64,000 bases of DNA, taken from Flavobacterium haoranii (lineage in GTDB: Bacteria > Bacteroidota > Bacteroidia > Flavobacteriales > Flavobacteriaceae). Below the pieces are notes generated by a model that was not told the DNA's origin, made no database searches, and was given only the letters and a program-made list of their open reading frames with translations. The position numbers were made by a program, and so were the translations under genes. The stretch spans positions 62,001-126,000 of the forward strand of contig QKBC01000019.1 of assembly GCA_003246205.1 (NCBI GenBank). Direction: 5' to 3'. Of the stretch, positions 35,401 to 43,580 are shown piece after piece. The first letter of the stretch is position 1, and each line of letters starts with the position of its first letter.

Positions 35401-36159
35401 TGCTTTTAAGGAAATGACAGCGTCAAATTCTTTTTCCTGATAGAAATCAGGTTTGTCTGCACTTTTCGGTGCAAATTGTGTTATTTTTGGCCCTTTTAAA
35501 AAGGCTACATTATCTTTATAAGCAGAAACAATATTGTTAGGATTTGTTTCAGATGTTTTCTTGATTAATTTGAATAAGGATGTTGGTTTTTCTTCTCCGT
35601 CAATTACGAAAGTGCCGTTGAAAATTTTATGGCGACAGTGTTCAGAATTTACTTGAGAGAAACCGAAAACTTCAGAATCTGTTAATTTCCTGTTGAGCTT
35701 AGTCGCTAAATTATCCAGATATGCTACTTCTTCATCACTTAAAGCTAAACCTTCCTGCTGATTATAAGCAGCAATATCTTCAATTTCTAAAATAGGCTCC
35801 GGCTGAATGTTGATCGTGTAGATATCCTGATGCAGCTTAGAATATTTCTGTGACAGCATTGGGTCAAAATCAGAAAAATCAGCATCCACAACCTGGAATT
35901 CTTCAATGCGGATAATACCTTGAATACCCATATTTTGAGTTATCTCAACAGCATTGGTACTCCAAGGCGTAACCATAGCAGCTCTTGGACCAACAAAAAA
36001 AGCATCCAGTGATGCTCCTTGTGTATTGACAACGGTATGTGAATTTTCCGCTTGGCTGTTAAATAACCAGTTTAATTTATTAATGTCTTCAGTTGATAAT
36101 TCGTTATGCGATTGTACTGCATAAACCAAATTGGATGAATTTCCAAAGAAATGAATCAT
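32473..36159 (-). CDS. purL: Phosphoribosylformylglycinamidine synthase
   Basis: A 1228-residue single-chain PurL that makes FGAM from FGAR, glutamine and ATP in purine synthesis. The N-terminal PurS-like and two AIRS-like ATPase halves are followed by a glutaminase with C1077 (GICNGCQLF), H1187 and E1189 (MPHIERS). The frame extends to 36234, but a perfect promoter at 36232-36262 places the transcript start near 36226. The ATG at 36159 (MIHFFGNSSN) is therefore the start. It is monocistronic. Confidence 0.97.
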   Translation of the reverse strand: MIHFFGNSSNLVYAVQSHNELSTEDINKLNWLFNSQAENSHTVVNTQGASLDAFFVGPRAAMVTPWSTNAVEITQNMGIQGIIRIEEFQVVDADFSDFDPMLSQKYSKLHQDIYTINIQPEPILEIEDIAAYNQQEGLALSDEEVAYLDNLATKLNRKLTDSEVFGFSQVNSEHCRHKIFNGTFVIDGEEKPTSLFKLIKKTSETNPNNIVSAYKDNVAFLKGPKITQFAPKSADKPDFYQEKEFDAVISLKAETHNFPTTVEPFNGAATGSGGEIRDRLAGGQGSFPLAGTAVYMTSYSRLLENRPWENGMAERPWLYQTPMDILIKASNGASDFGNKFGQPLITGSVLTFEHEEDARKLGFDKVIMLAGGIGYGKESQAIKQKPTIGDKVVVLGGENYRIGMGGAAVSSADTGAFGSGIELNAIQRSNPEMQKRAANAIRGLVEADENPIVSIHDHGAGGHLNCLSELVEETGGLIDLDKLPVGDPTLSAKEIIGNESQERMGLVIGEKDIETLQKIADRERAPMYTVGDITGNHRFTFESKTTGAKPMDFAIEEMFGSSPKTIMDDKKIVRNYTDAVYQVNEIPTYLNHVLQLEAVACKDWLTNKVDRCVGGRVAKQQCAGPLQLPLNNVGVMALDFKGKEGIATTIGHSPVSALVDPVAGSRNSIGEALSNIVWAPLKDGLHSVSLSANWMWACKNEGEDARLYEAVQGCSDFAIELGINIPTGKDSLSMKQKYPNDEVIAPGTVIISAAGNCSNITKVVEPVLKRNGGNIYYLNLSQDSFKLGGSSFAQVLNKIGSEVPTITNTEYFKKAFNTLQDLIKERKIKAGHDIGSGGLVTTLLELCFADVNLGANYDLSVLGEADTVKALFNENIAVVFQADAEVEATFKANGIEIFNIGSVIESDTVTFKNFEDTFSFSVTELRDTWYKTSFLLDQKQSKNGMAEARYTNYKSQPLQYTFPANFDGKKPEIQAGTKPKAAIIREKGSNSEREMANAMYLAGFDVKDVHMTDLISGRETLEDIQFIGAVGGFSNSDVLGSAKGWAGAFLYNEKANTALKNFFKREDTLSVGICNGCQLFMELELINPEHEIHGKMQHNTSHKHESGFTSVTVQENNSVMLSTLAGTTLGVWISHGEGKFRLPYSEDQYNIVAKYAYEGYPANPNGSDFNTAMMCDSTGRHLVMMPHIERSAFPWNWAYYPDRGQKDLVSPWIEAFVNARKWIEEKNK

Positions 36160-36231
36160 TGTATGTGATGTTTTATTCCGCTGCGTTCCATACAGTTTGG
36201 CTTCGCCTCGGGTGTTGTGTTGTTGAAAATG

Positions 36232-36262
36232 CAAATTTATTTTAAAAAGTTAGAAGTTCAAA
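36232..36262 (-). promoter_or_regulatory. Consensus promoter of purL
   Basis: Minus-strand TTTG (36259-36262), exactly 19 bases, then TAAATTTG (36232-36239), a full match to the Bacteroidota consensus. The leader before the ATG is about 66 bases. Confidence 0.85.
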
Positions 36263-36284
36263 GTATTATTTTTATACAGATAAA

Positions 36285-36312
36285 AAAAGCTGTTCGTACA
36301 AGAACAGCTTTT
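36285..36312 (-). terminator. Terminator downstream of the DUF1579 gene
   Basis: Stem AAAAGCTGTTC / GAACAGCTTTT with loop GTACAA and a T run on the minus strand. It lies between the broken lipoprotein gene and the purL promoter. Confidence 0.88.
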
Positions 36313-36333
36313 ATTTATAAGATGACTGAAACG

Positions 36334-36978
36334 TTACATTTTTCTTTTTGAATGAATTTCCATTGTTTTGAATTCTTTACCGTCATCACTGACTTCGAAC
36401 ATCTCCATTTTTTGGTTATTTTCGTCGATATAGGTAATTACTTCTTTTACTTTTTTCTCTTTTTTACTTACCGGATCTACCATAGTTCCAAACATTGTTA
36501 GTTGTTTGGCTGCTTCATCATATTTTCCTCGAGTCACCATTAATCCGGTTCCCATATTATCGATCTAAGTAGAAATAAATTCTTCTGTGGCATTGTCAAA
36601 AGCCGTTATGCTTCTTCCTTCAAAAGGCATTCCCCACATATTTCCCATATGAACATTTTCCTGATAACGACCACCCATGATCATTTTGCAAACTGCTTGA
36701 GAAGTAGATTTTTGAGGTTCCGGATTGTCCGGCGTCCAAAAGGTAAGATCAGCATCCCAGGTTCCGGCATCTTTTGCCATCATGTGGTGTGCTTTTGATG
36801 GCGTCATATAAACTTCCCATGCCTTGGCAACTGTAGCAGAGTCAGGTTGTTCCGTAACAGCTTCTTCTACGATAGTTTCAGTTTCCATAGCCGTTTTTTC
36901 ATTTGCTTTAGGTTCTTCTTTTTTACAAGCTACAAATGTTAATGCAGCTAGTAGAACAGGTACAAATACTTTTTTCAT
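36334..36978 (-). pseudogene. DUF1579 lipoprotein interrupted by one in-frame TAG
   Basis: The 5' part (36565-36978, 137 codons) has a signal peptide with lipobox TFVAC (C18) and the start of a DUF1579 domain (DAGTWDADLTFW, MIMGGRYQ). The 3' part (36334-36564) continues in exactly the same frame with IDNMGTGLMVTRGKYDEA. Between them FISTxIDNMG has TAG (36567-36565) at x. In DUF1579 proteins as I know them this residue is Trp (TGG), so a single G-to-A change explains the break. It could be a true nonsense mutation, readthrough or a sequencing error; the flanking promoter side and terminator are intact. Confidence 0.85.
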
Positions 36979-36996
36979 AATCTTTACGTTTTTAGT

Positions 36997-38523
36997 TTAC
37001 TCAAAGATAATAAAATTATAAGCGCCTATGTCAGTGGGATTTATTCTCGGTTTGTTTAAAATATCATTGAATGTTGAGTAAGAAGCATTAGCTGTACCCT
37101 TAGCCGAAGAATTATCTCCGATAATCATTTCATTGTTATCAGTGTTTTTAAAATCCGGTAGATTACTATTGTAACTTTCGGCAATGATGCAATTGATATA
37201 ATGTAAACCATCGAATTGATATTCGGCAATGTTTCCGAATTGATTACTAGAGTCTATGAATTTAATCAGACAACTGTCAAATAAGAAGTTGTAATTTGCA
37301 TCGTTAGTTCCATATCTGCTGAAATATAGAGATTGATTGGTTGAACCATACACAATGCAGTTTTTAAAATTAGCTTGAGTTAAAGCATATTCCGGACTTC
37401 CATCATAATCATCGATCATAATGCAATATTGACTTGGTGTTGCCCAATAATTGGCAAAAGTACAATGGGTGAAATTGTAGCTTCCGCCGAAACTACAAGA
37501 TAAAGCAGTTTCACCACAATTGTTAATCACCACATTTCGTCCTGTCATGTTTCCGGTTCGAGCTAATATTCCTACGTTCGAGCAATTGTAAATCTGAGTG
37601 TTTTGCATGTCAATTGTCGGAGTGGTTGTACCGTCATTTCCGGTAACAAATAGTCCCACAGTAGCATTTTTTATGGTTAAGTTAGAAATCGTATTGTTAG
37701 TACTGCCTTGAGAGAACCAAATCGTTCCCCATTGTCCCGGAACATCTGCAAAGCCGGGTTCCAAACGGTCACCTTCAAAGATCACTTCATTTTCCAAGTC
37801 TTCTGTATTCGAATAGGTTCCGTTGATCTGTAATGAAGCATTGTTGGCTACTATTAGACCGGATTCGGCATGAAAATGAACACGAGCTCCCGGATCAACG
37901 ATTAGAGTTTTAGTAGAAGGAACGGCTGCGTAACCATAAATAACATAAGGTTTCTCATTGGTCCAATGCAATTCGTTTCCGTTAATTGGGTCAGTTTCGT
38001 CTAAAAAGAAACCATAAATTTCTTCATCTCCGATAGGAAGTGTTTCTGTTGTTCCGTTTCCGAAGCGTTGCGGATAAAGGAAATAGGCATCTTGAATTAA
38101 TGTGACTAATTCTACTTTTTGAAAATTACCTGAATCACCGAAAAGAATTTGATCGGTATATAAAAAATCAGTCGGATTTGCATCTGCAATATCAGATGTT
38201 ACTTCTATAAAAACAAACATGCTGTCCTTTGCTAAAAGTTCGATGTTTTTAAAAGTTTTTCCGGGTATTCCGTCTACCATTAAGCGGTAGTTTGAACTTT
38301 CTCCTTTTCCCAGTTCAATTTTAGGGATAGCAATATTTTTATCACTTCTATTATAAACTTTTAAGGTATAGGTGCTGGAACCGATGTTTGTAAAAACAGT
38401 ATCGAGGTAAACCGTATCTCTTGAAAAACTTAAATTTCCGGTGCTGGGTTCAAAATCAAAATCATTTCGGCACGAAACTAAGGCAATCAGAGTAATTGCC
38501 AGTATATAAATGTAATGACGCAT
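36997..38523 (-). CDS. Lipoprotein with right-handed beta-helix region
   Basis: A 508-residue lipoprotein (lipobox LIALVSC, C18). The first part (about 30-150) is an immunoglobulin-like beta domain (TVFTNIGSSTYTLKVYNRSDKNI). The centre and end carry repeating beta-strands with Asn ladders (NNASLQING, NNTISNLTIKNATVGLF, NCSNVGILARTGNMTGRNVVINNCGETAL), typical of parallel beta-helix proteins. Probably exposed on the outer membrane. No catalytic motif was recognised. It ends 18 bases before the DUF1579 gene. Confidence 0.82.
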   Translation of the reverse strand: MRHYIYILAITLIALVSCRNDFDFEPSTGNLSFSRDTVYLDTVFTNIGSSTYTLKVYNRSDKNIAIPKIELGKGESSNYRLMVDGIPGKTFKNIELLAKDSMFVFIEVTSDIADANPTDFLYTDQILFGDSGNFQKVELVTLIQDAYFLYPQRFGNGTTETLPIGDEEIYGFFLDETDPINGNELHWTNEKPYVIYGYAAVPSTKTLIVDPGARVHFHAESGLIVANNASLQINGTYSNTEDLENEVIFEGDRLEPGFADVPGQWGTIWFSQGSTNNTISNLTIKNATVGLFVTGNDGTTTPTIDMQNTQIYNCSNVGILARTGNMTGRNVVINNCGETALSCSFGGSYNFTHCTFANYWATPSQYCIMIDDYDGSPEYALTQANFKNCIVYGSTNQSLYFSRYGTNDANYNFLFDSCLIKFIDSSNQFGNIAEYQFDGLHYINCIIAESYNSNLPDFKNTDNNEMIIGDNSSAKGTANASYSTFNDILNKPRINPTDIGAYNFIIFE

Positions 38524-38618
38524 ATTTGTCGCAATTTTTGGTAAAAATAAGTTTTTTTTACAAATGTTAACGTTTTACCAAATGATTTGTTGTGTTTCGC
38601 AGGAGTAAATGAAATTTG

Positions 38619-38626
38619 TATTTTTG
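38619..38626 (+). promoter_or_regulatory. -7 promoter element for menI-menF
   Basis: TATTTTTG, 17 bases before the ATG at 38644. It rules out the upstream in-frame ATG at 38587 as the translated start. Confidence 0.6.
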
Positions 38627-38643
38627 AAAAAAATACGGAATAC

Positions 38644-39063
38644 ATGTTTGACAAAGAAGCAGTGATAAAATTATGCAACGATCTATCAAAAAATACCTTG
38701 ATGACTACGTTGGAAATAGAATATATTGATGCCGGAGAAGATTTTTTAACAGCTAAAATGCCGGTTAATCCAAGAGTGCATCAGCCAATGGGGTTATTAC
38801 ACGGCGGAGCAAGTGTGGCTCTAGCTGAAAGTGTAGGAAGTGCAGCTTCCATTATGTTTGTGAATCCTGAAAAGCAGGAAGTGAGAGGGATTGAGATCAG
38901 TGCCAATCACTTACGAAGTAAAAGAGAAGGTATGGTTTATGCTACGGCGCGTATAATTCACAAAGGAAGAAGTTTACATCTTTGGGAAATCAGAATTGTG
39001 GATGAGGAAGACCGCCTAATTTCATTGTGTAAATTGACCAATATGGTTTTACCTAGAAAATAA
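38644..39063 (+). CDS. menI: Hotdog thioesterase, probable DHNA-CoA hydrolase (MenI)
   Basis: A 139-residue single-hotdog thioesterase with HGGASVALAESVGS (residues 53-66, catalytic Glu62) and EISANHLRSKREG, closely following the pattern of E. coli YdiI/MenI. It would hydrolyse 1,4-dihydroxy-2-naphthoyl-CoA in menaquinone synthesis. The isochorismate synthase gene starts 2 bases later, which supports this assignment over a generic PaaI thioesterase. The upstream in-frame ATG at 38587 lies before the promoter. Confidence 0.85.
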   Translation: MFDKEAVIKLCNDLSKNTLMTTLEIEYIDAGEDFLTAKMPVNPRVHQPMGLLHGGASVALAESVGSAASIMFVNPEKQEVRGIEISANHLRSKREGMVYATARIIHKGRSLHLWEIRIVDEEDRLISLCKLTNMVLPRK

Positions 39064-39065
39064 GA

Positions 39066-40115
39066 ATGAATATCTTTACGCAGGTAGTTAACCACAAAAA
39101 ACAAAATTTACCTTTTGTGTTGTATGCAAAGCCTAGTGAAAAGGTTTTACGGGCTTATTTACAACAAGATGCTTATTTGTATAGTATCTCCGATTTTTCA
39201 GAGACAGGTTTTGTTTTTGCAACATTTAATCAGGAACAGGTTTTTTATATTCCGCAAGAAAAAGCAACAATACTTTCTGAAACAATTACAGATAATTTAG
39301 AGTTTGTTTTTGAGGTAAAGGAATTGGGCGCGTTTCGAGAGCAGGATCAGTTAAGTTTTCAACATTTAGTAGCAGAAGCCATACACGAAATAAAATCGGG
39401 GAGTTGTCAAAAAATAGTAACTTCCCGCAGAGAATCAGTAATGGTAAATGAATTAGATTGGGTAAAAACTTTTCAGAAAATGACAGTTCTTTATCCATCT
39501 GCATTCAAGTATTGTTTTTTTCATCCCGGAGTAGGAATGTGGATGGGCGCTTCACCGGAGCAATTGTTAAAAACAGATGGAAAAAAAATCAAAACTGTAG
39601 CTTTAGCCGGAACACGTTTACAATCGACAACGGATGAGGCATGGGGGCAAAAGGAAGTGGTAGAACAGCAGTTGGTAACTGAGTTTATTCAACAAACATT
39701 GGCGCCTTTTGTACAAGAAATGACGGTTTCAAAACCTTATACGGCGACTGCAGGAACGATACAGCATATTAAAACGGATATTGAAGCGGAACTAAAGGAC
39801 GAAAATTTAGCTAGTATTATTAAAGTGTTGCATCCGACACCAGCGGTTTGCGGAATGCCTAAGGCTGTAGCTTTAGATTTTTTGAAGGAACATGAAGGCT
39901 ATGACCGTAGTTTTTATGCCGGGTTTATCGGAGAGTTAAATGTGAATGCTCTGACGAAGCAAACGGATCTATTTGTTAATTTACGCTGTATGGAAGTACT
40001 GTCAGAGAAAGTAGTAGCACTTTATATCGGCTGCGGAATTACTGCTGAAAGTGATCCGGAAGCTGAATTTAAGGAAACGGTTAACAAAGCCGTGACGATG
40101 AAAAAAATTTTGTAA
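39066..40115 (+). CDS. menF: Isochorismate synthase (MenF/EntC type)
   Basis: A 349-residue chorismate-utilising enzyme, shorter than typical MenF because the N-terminal region is reduced. Core motifs: KIVTSRRESV near 118, GASPEQLL near 158, LAGTRLQS near 180, HPTPAVCGMPK near 256 and FYAGFIGEL near 280. It converts chorismate to isochorismate, the first committed step to menaquinone, and siderophore use is also possible. Coupled to menI, so menaquinone is the better guess. Confidence 0.88.
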   Translation: MNIFTQVVNHKKQNLPFVLYAKPSEKVLRAYLQQDAYLYSISDFSETGFVFATFNQEQVFYIPQEKATILSETITDNLEFVFEVKELGAFREQDQLSFQHLVAEAIHEIKSGSCQKIVTSRRESVMVNELDWVKTFQKMTVLYPSAFKYCFFHPGVGMWMGASPEQLLKTDGKKIKTVALAGTRLQSTTDEAWGQKEVVEQQLVTEFIQQTLAPFVQEMTVSKPYTATAGTIQHIKTDIEAELKDENLASIIKVLHPTPAVCGMPKAVALDFLKEHEGYDRSFYAGFIGELNVNALTKQTDLFVNLRCMEVLSEKVVALYIGCGITAESDPEAEFKETVNKAVTMKKIL

Positions 40116-40160
40116 AATGAAATTCTTGGCTTGAATGCCAAATTAAAATAAAGAAGAAAC

Positions 40161-40877
40161 ATGAAGTTAGATATTTTAGCATTCGGAGCACATCCGGATG
40201 ATGTAGAATTAGGTTGTGCCGGAACGGTAGCCAAAGAGGTTTCATTAGGTAAAAAAGTCGGAATAATTGATTTGACCCGTGGAGAGTTGGGAACAAGAGG
40301 TTCGGCAGAGATCAGAGATAAAGAAGCGGCAAGTGCAGCTGAAATTCTGGGTGTTTCAGTGCGCGAAAATTTAGAGTTCAGAGATGGTTTCTTTGTCAAT
40401 GATGAAAAACACCAGTTAGAGATTATTAAAATGGTTCGTAAATACCAACCGGAAATTGTGTTGTGCAATGCTGTTTTTGATCGTCATATCGATCACGGAA
40501 AAGGAAGTAAACTGGTAAGTGATGCTTGTTTTTTATCGGGATTGCGAAAAATAGAAACAATACTGGATGGTCAATCCCAACAAGCTTGGCGTCCGAAAGT
40601 AGTGTACCATTATATCCAGTGGCATAATATTGAACCTGATTTTGTAGTGGATATCACAGGGTTTATCGATAAGAAAATGGAATCGGTTTTGGCTTATGGT
40701 TCTCAGTTTTATGATAAAGATTCCAAAGAACCGGTTACGCCGATCACCTCAAAAAACTTTTTAGACAGCATTACGTATCGTGCACAGGATATGGGACGAA
40801 TCGTAGGAGTTGATTACGCTGAAGGATTTACTGCCGAAAGATATTTGGCTATCAATAGCTTAGCGGATTTGCGTTAA
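40161..40877 (+). CDS. bshB1: Bacillithiol biosynthesis deacetylase BshB1
   Basis: A 238-residue LmbE-type zinc deacetylase. Zinc ligands are H11, D14 (GAHPDD) and H112 (DRHIDHGKG). It deacetylates GlcNAc-malate in the synthesis of bacillithiol, the low-molecular-weight thiol of Firmicutes and many Bacteroidota. It follows menF by 45 bases on the same strand. Other bsh genes are not in the window. Confidence 0.92.
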   Translation: MKLDILAFGAHPDDVELGCAGTVAKEVSLGKKVGIIDLTRGELGTRGSAEIRDKEAASAAEILGVSVRENLEFRDGFFVNDEKHQLEIIKMVRKYQPEIVLCNAVFDRHIDHGKGSKLVSDACFLSGLRKIETILDGQSQQAWRPKVVYHYIQWHNIEPDFVVDITGFIDKKMESVLAYGSQFYDKDSKEPVTPITSKNFLDSITYRAQDMGRIVGVDYAEGFTAERYLAINSLADLR

Positions 40878-40893
40878 AAAAAGTATTTTTTTG

Positions 40894-40924
40894 TTTGCGA
40901 AATAATGTAAATGTTATATATTTG
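40894..40924 (+). promoter_or_regulatory. Consensus promoter of tRNA-His
   Basis: TTTG (40894-40897), 19 bases, then TATATTTG (40917-40924). It gives a 5' leader of about 55 bases before the tRNA. Confidence 0.8.
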
Positions 40925-40984
40925 CACTCGCAATTAAGCAATAGGCATACTTTTTGCTGAAAAAAGCTTAAAAGCAAGTAAAAT

Positions 40985-41059
<75 letters not shown>

Positions 41060-41061
41060 CG

Positions 41062-41089
41062 AAAAGCCCCGCAAAATGCGGGGCTTTTT
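41062..41089 (+). terminator. Terminator of tRNA-His
   Basis: Stem AAAAGCCCCGCA / TGCGGGGCTTTT with loop AAA and a T run, 3 bases after the tRNA. Confidence 0.92.
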
Positions 41090-41193
41090 CTTTTTGTATC
41101 CCTTTTATAAAAAGGAATGCTTCCTCGTTGTTTACAAATAATTTATAATCCATGATTATTAATGAAATTTTATTTAAAATGTACGGATATAAA

Positions 41194-41694
41194 CTAGTCG
41201 AACTTTTGCCTGTATAATTCTTTAACCCGTTTGAGTTCGGTTGTATCTGTTATCCGGAAAAAATAATCAAGCTGCCATTTCTGGGTTCTTTCGGCTTGTT
41301 TGTTGTTTGCTGTATCCCAGACCGGATATACCCGAAATCCTCTTTTTCCGTCTTTTTTCTCTGTACGTAGCATTCCTTGATTTTTTAAAACTGATTTTGG
41401 AAACACAAATTGTCCTAGCTTATTTTCTTTAAGAACATTGATAACAAAAAAATCAATAGGATCATTTTCAGAGAATGGTTCTGTAATTCCGTTTTTATTC
41501 CGTTTCCAAAAAGTTACGAACTGTCCTGTTTTTTTAGGGGTTATTTTAGCGGTTCTGCTGATGATCTTCAGTCCGTTTAATTTAAATTGGTAGGCATCAT
41601 ATTCTTGACTTTCCGGTTCCGGCTGAATATCAGAAAGTTGTAGTCCGCATGCATCATAAATTTCTGTTTTGATTTTCTTTAGGATTTCATTCAT
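41194..41694 (-). CDS. MepB family protein
   Basis: A 166-residue protein matching the MepB family (DAYQFKLNGLKIISRTAKITPKKTGQFVTFWKRN, FPKSVLKNQGML, GKRGFRVYPVWD). In Staphylococcus aureus mepB lies beside the mepRA efflux genes, but its biochemical function is unknown. Here it stands alone at the edge of an accessory region. Confidence 0.8.
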   Translation of the reverse strand: MNEILKKIKTEIYDACGLQLSDIQPEPESQEYDAYQFKLNGLKIISRTAKITPKKTGQFVTFWKRNKNGITEPFSENDPIDFFVINVLKENKLGQFVFPKSVLKNQGMLRTEKKDGKRGFRVYPVWDTANNKQAERTQKWQLDYFFRITDTTELKRVKELYRQKFD

Positions 41695-41781
41695 AGAAGT
41701 ATTGACTAAAAACGTTCGATTTTAACAAAGCTATTGTAGACAAAATTTAGCGGATTCGGGGAATTTTCCAAATTTACATTG

Positions 41782-41804
41782 AGCCATTATTTGTAATCAA
41801 TGTT
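41782..41804 (-). repeat. 23-bp intergenic repeat, copy A
   Basis: Located 15 bases downstream of the stop of the 194-residue ORF. Differs from copy B (42603-42625) by three transitions in 23 bases. Core on the minus strand: AACATTGATTACA. Confidence 0.75.
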
Positions 41805-41819
41805 GTATACTGTCGTTTC

Positions 41820-42404
41820 TTATTCGGTTATTCCTAGATATTCTTTTTGATTTTCTGTTAAATTCCAGTTTTCCTGAATATCCAGATTAAGAAGCAGAAC
41901 TTTTATTTTTAAATTTTCTTGGTCTGTAAGATTTGAAAACCAATTTAAAGAAGTTTCGCTTTCAGCACTCAAAAATTTTCCCCAAGTGATAAAAATATAG
42001 AGGTCGACATTTTCATCAGTTATGATGCTACCATCTAAAATAGTTATTTCTTTCAGGAAGTTTTCTAATGTTTGACTAGGATCGGATTTCATTTTTGAAA
42101 CTTTTTCTAACTTTTTTAATTCTGCTCCGCAATACATTCCTTTTCCCTTATTCTTGATTAATTCTCCTTTAGAATTAAAGAAAAAGGCATCGGGAACGAC
42201 TAATCTTTCAGCTCTGCCATATTCCGCAAAAGTTCCGATTCCTTTTAAAGTTGCTATTTGATTACTTGAAAAGCTAACTTTTTTCTCTTTTAAATAGTGA
42301 ATAATGGTGGAATCGTTCTCAATTTTAAAATTAATTTCAATCTTCTTTTGAGCAAAAGAAGTAACGGAAATTAACATTAGAAATATTATTTGAATAATTT
42401 TCAT
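41820..42404 (-). CDS. Exported hypothetical protein
   Basis: A 194-residue protein with an N-terminal signal peptide (IIFLMLISVTSFAQ, cleavage after about residue 19). The mature part starts KKIEINFKIEN, with a strand-rich middle containing a single Cys (GMYCGAEL) and an acidic C-terminus. No family is recognised. It follows a cassette-like boundary (GTTAGC at 42469-42474) by 64 bases and is followed by copy A of the 23-bp repeat. Confidence 0.65.
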   Translation of the reverse strand: MKIIQIIFLMLISVTSFAQKKIEINFKIENDSTIIHYLKEKKVSFSSNQIATLKGIGTFAEYGRAERLVVPDAFFFNSKGELIKNKGKGMYCGAELKKLEKVSKMKSDPSQTLENFLKEITILDGSIITDENVDLYIFITWGKFLSAESETSLNWFSNLTDQENLKIKVLLLNLDIQENWNLTENQKEYLGITE

Positions 42405-42468
42405 GTGATCTGTATTTTAAATTCTAAAAAATAAGGTATCATTTTTTACATTACTTGGAATGTAATAG

Positions 42469-42628
42469 CTAACGATCTTCGGCAACAAAATAGTACTGTA
42501 GAGCTAAGACCGAGAACAACAAATATAACGCAAACTTTTGAGTTTTAAGAGACACAAACGAAGAGAACCGGCAAAATAAAATTCGGAAGGTTGCCTAGAT
42601 CAAGCTATTATCTGTAATCGATGTTAGC
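42469..42628 (-). repeat. attC-like intergenic element bounded by GCTAAC/GTTAGC
   Basis: On the minus strand, after the 177-residue ORF, the element begins with CCGCTAACATCG (42630-42619) and ends with GATCGTTAGC (42478-42469). These are 6-bp inverted ends about 160 bases apart. Copy B of the 23-bp repeat is at its first end. A further GTTAGC lies at 43183-43188, before the 177-residue ORF. The layout resembles an integron gene cassette and its recombination site, but no integrase is present and the core differs from GTTRRRY. Confidence 0.4.
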
Positions 42629-42633
42629 GGTAG

Positions 42634-43167
42634 TTATAATTTATTATTGAAATATTTTATCCTGAACTCAGGATTCTTCCATGAATTTAATTCATTACAT
42701 AAAGTTTGCCAATCAATAAATTTTCCAACAACTTTAAATGTTCGTAAGTCAAAATATCTTTTTTTGAATCTTCTTTCATTTTGTAATTTTTCAAGCTGTT
42801 CTAAAATCCATTCAAAAATCTCAGCAGAATTTTTATTTTTACGAATTGTAGCTTCATAAGTTTTCCCCCAATAAACAAACTTCTTTTTACGTATTCCTTT
42901 ATTTATTCTTTGATTTGAGACGAGCCAATAATCAATACGAAACTGAGAACCAAAAATATATAAATTTAAATAACCTATTACCTCGTTATATCGCCAAGGA
43001 TACCAATGTTGTTGTTCAATTAGGTTCTTAAAACTTTCAAAATATATTCCTTCTTTTACTCCAGGATAATTACTATAGTACTTTTCTCTCATACTATTCA
43101 TTTCTTCTAAATATTTTTTATTAGAAATTCTGTAAATTGGAATCTCGAAAAATACAGGTTCAAACAT
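42634..43167 (-). CDS. Hypothetical protein, unrecognised
   Basis: A 177-residue basic, aromatic-rich soluble protein (QQHWYPWRYNEVIGYLNLYIFG, SQFRIDYWLVSNQR). No signal peptide or membrane segment and no family that I recognise. Its promoter -7 element (TATATTTG, 43192-43199) sits just outside a GTTAGC motif (43183-43188), and a possible recombination-type element follows the stop. Accessory in character. Confidence 0.6.
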   Translation of the reverse strand: MFEPVFFEIPIYRISNKKYLEEMNSMREKYYSNYPGVKEGIYFESFKNLIEQQHWYPWRYNEVIGYLNLYIFGSQFRIDYWLVSNQRINKGIRKKKFVYWGKTYEATIRKNKNSAEIFEWILEQLEKLQNERRFKKRYFDLRTFKVVGKFIDWQTLCNELNSWKNPEFRIKYFNNKL

Positions 43168-43191
43168 TTTTTAATAATTACTGCTAACACA

Positions 43192-43199
43192 CAAATATA
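43192..43199 (-). promoter_or_regulatory. -7 promoter element for the 177-residue ORF
   Basis: TATATTTG on the minus strand, 24 bases before the ATG. The GTTAGC motif lies between it and the gene. Confidence 0.5.
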
Positions 43200-43447
43200 G
43201 GTATGTTTATGGAGAGTTGTTTTTATTTAATTTATTGATAATTATATTTTTACAAAATGATTTTTTTCAAATATCATTTTGTATGTTTTATCAAATCTAA
43301 TAAATATTTACTTACAGTATATTAAGAGAACAGATTATTTTCGGATATTGCGGAGTTTTTAAAACTATTTAAAAAATAATTTTATCCATTAAGTAAAAAG
43401 AGGCTATAAAATATTTTTGATACAAAAAAGAAACAAGTAGCAAATAA

Positions 43448-43486
43448 AAATCCCCAAAACCTTTATTTATAAGGGATTGGGGATTT
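43448..43486 (-). terminator. Terminator of tRNA-Arg
   Basis: Stem AAATCCCCAA / TTGGGGATTT with an inner CCTT/AAGG pairing. A T-rich run follows on the minus strand. Confidence 0.85.
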
Positions 43487-43491
43487 AAAAG

Positions 43492-43565
43492 TGACCTCGA
43501 CAGGATTCAAACCTGTAACCTTCTGAGCCGTAATCAGATGCGCTATTCAGTTGCGCCACGAGGCC
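43492..43565 (-). tRNA. tRNA-Arg (anticodon ACG)
   Basis: Acceptor GGCCTCG / CGAGGTC (one G-T wobble), discriminator A, anticodon loop TTACGGC giving ACG, and T loop TTTGAAT. CCA is not encoded. The A34 would be edited to inosine by TadA to read CGN codons. Confidence 0.95.
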
Positions 43566-43580
43566 GTTGTTTTGTGGGTG

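Larger units (their letters stand above)
43168..43491. other. 323-base intergenic region
   Basis: Very AT-rich. Holds the -7 element and GTTAGC motif of the 177-residue ORF at its left end and the tRNA-Arg terminator at its right end. I see no gene in the middle. Confidence 0.7.

Noticed and set aside
36160..36234. N-terminal extension of PurL (25 extra residues from an upstream ATG)
   Set aside because: A full-consensus promoter at 36232-36262 places the transcription start inside the extension, and the ATG at 36159 gives the normal PurL N-terminus.
41194..43200. A true integron with integrase
   Set aside because: No tyrosine recombinase gene is present and the GTTAGC core does not fit GTTRRRY exactly; only a cassette-like layout is claimed.
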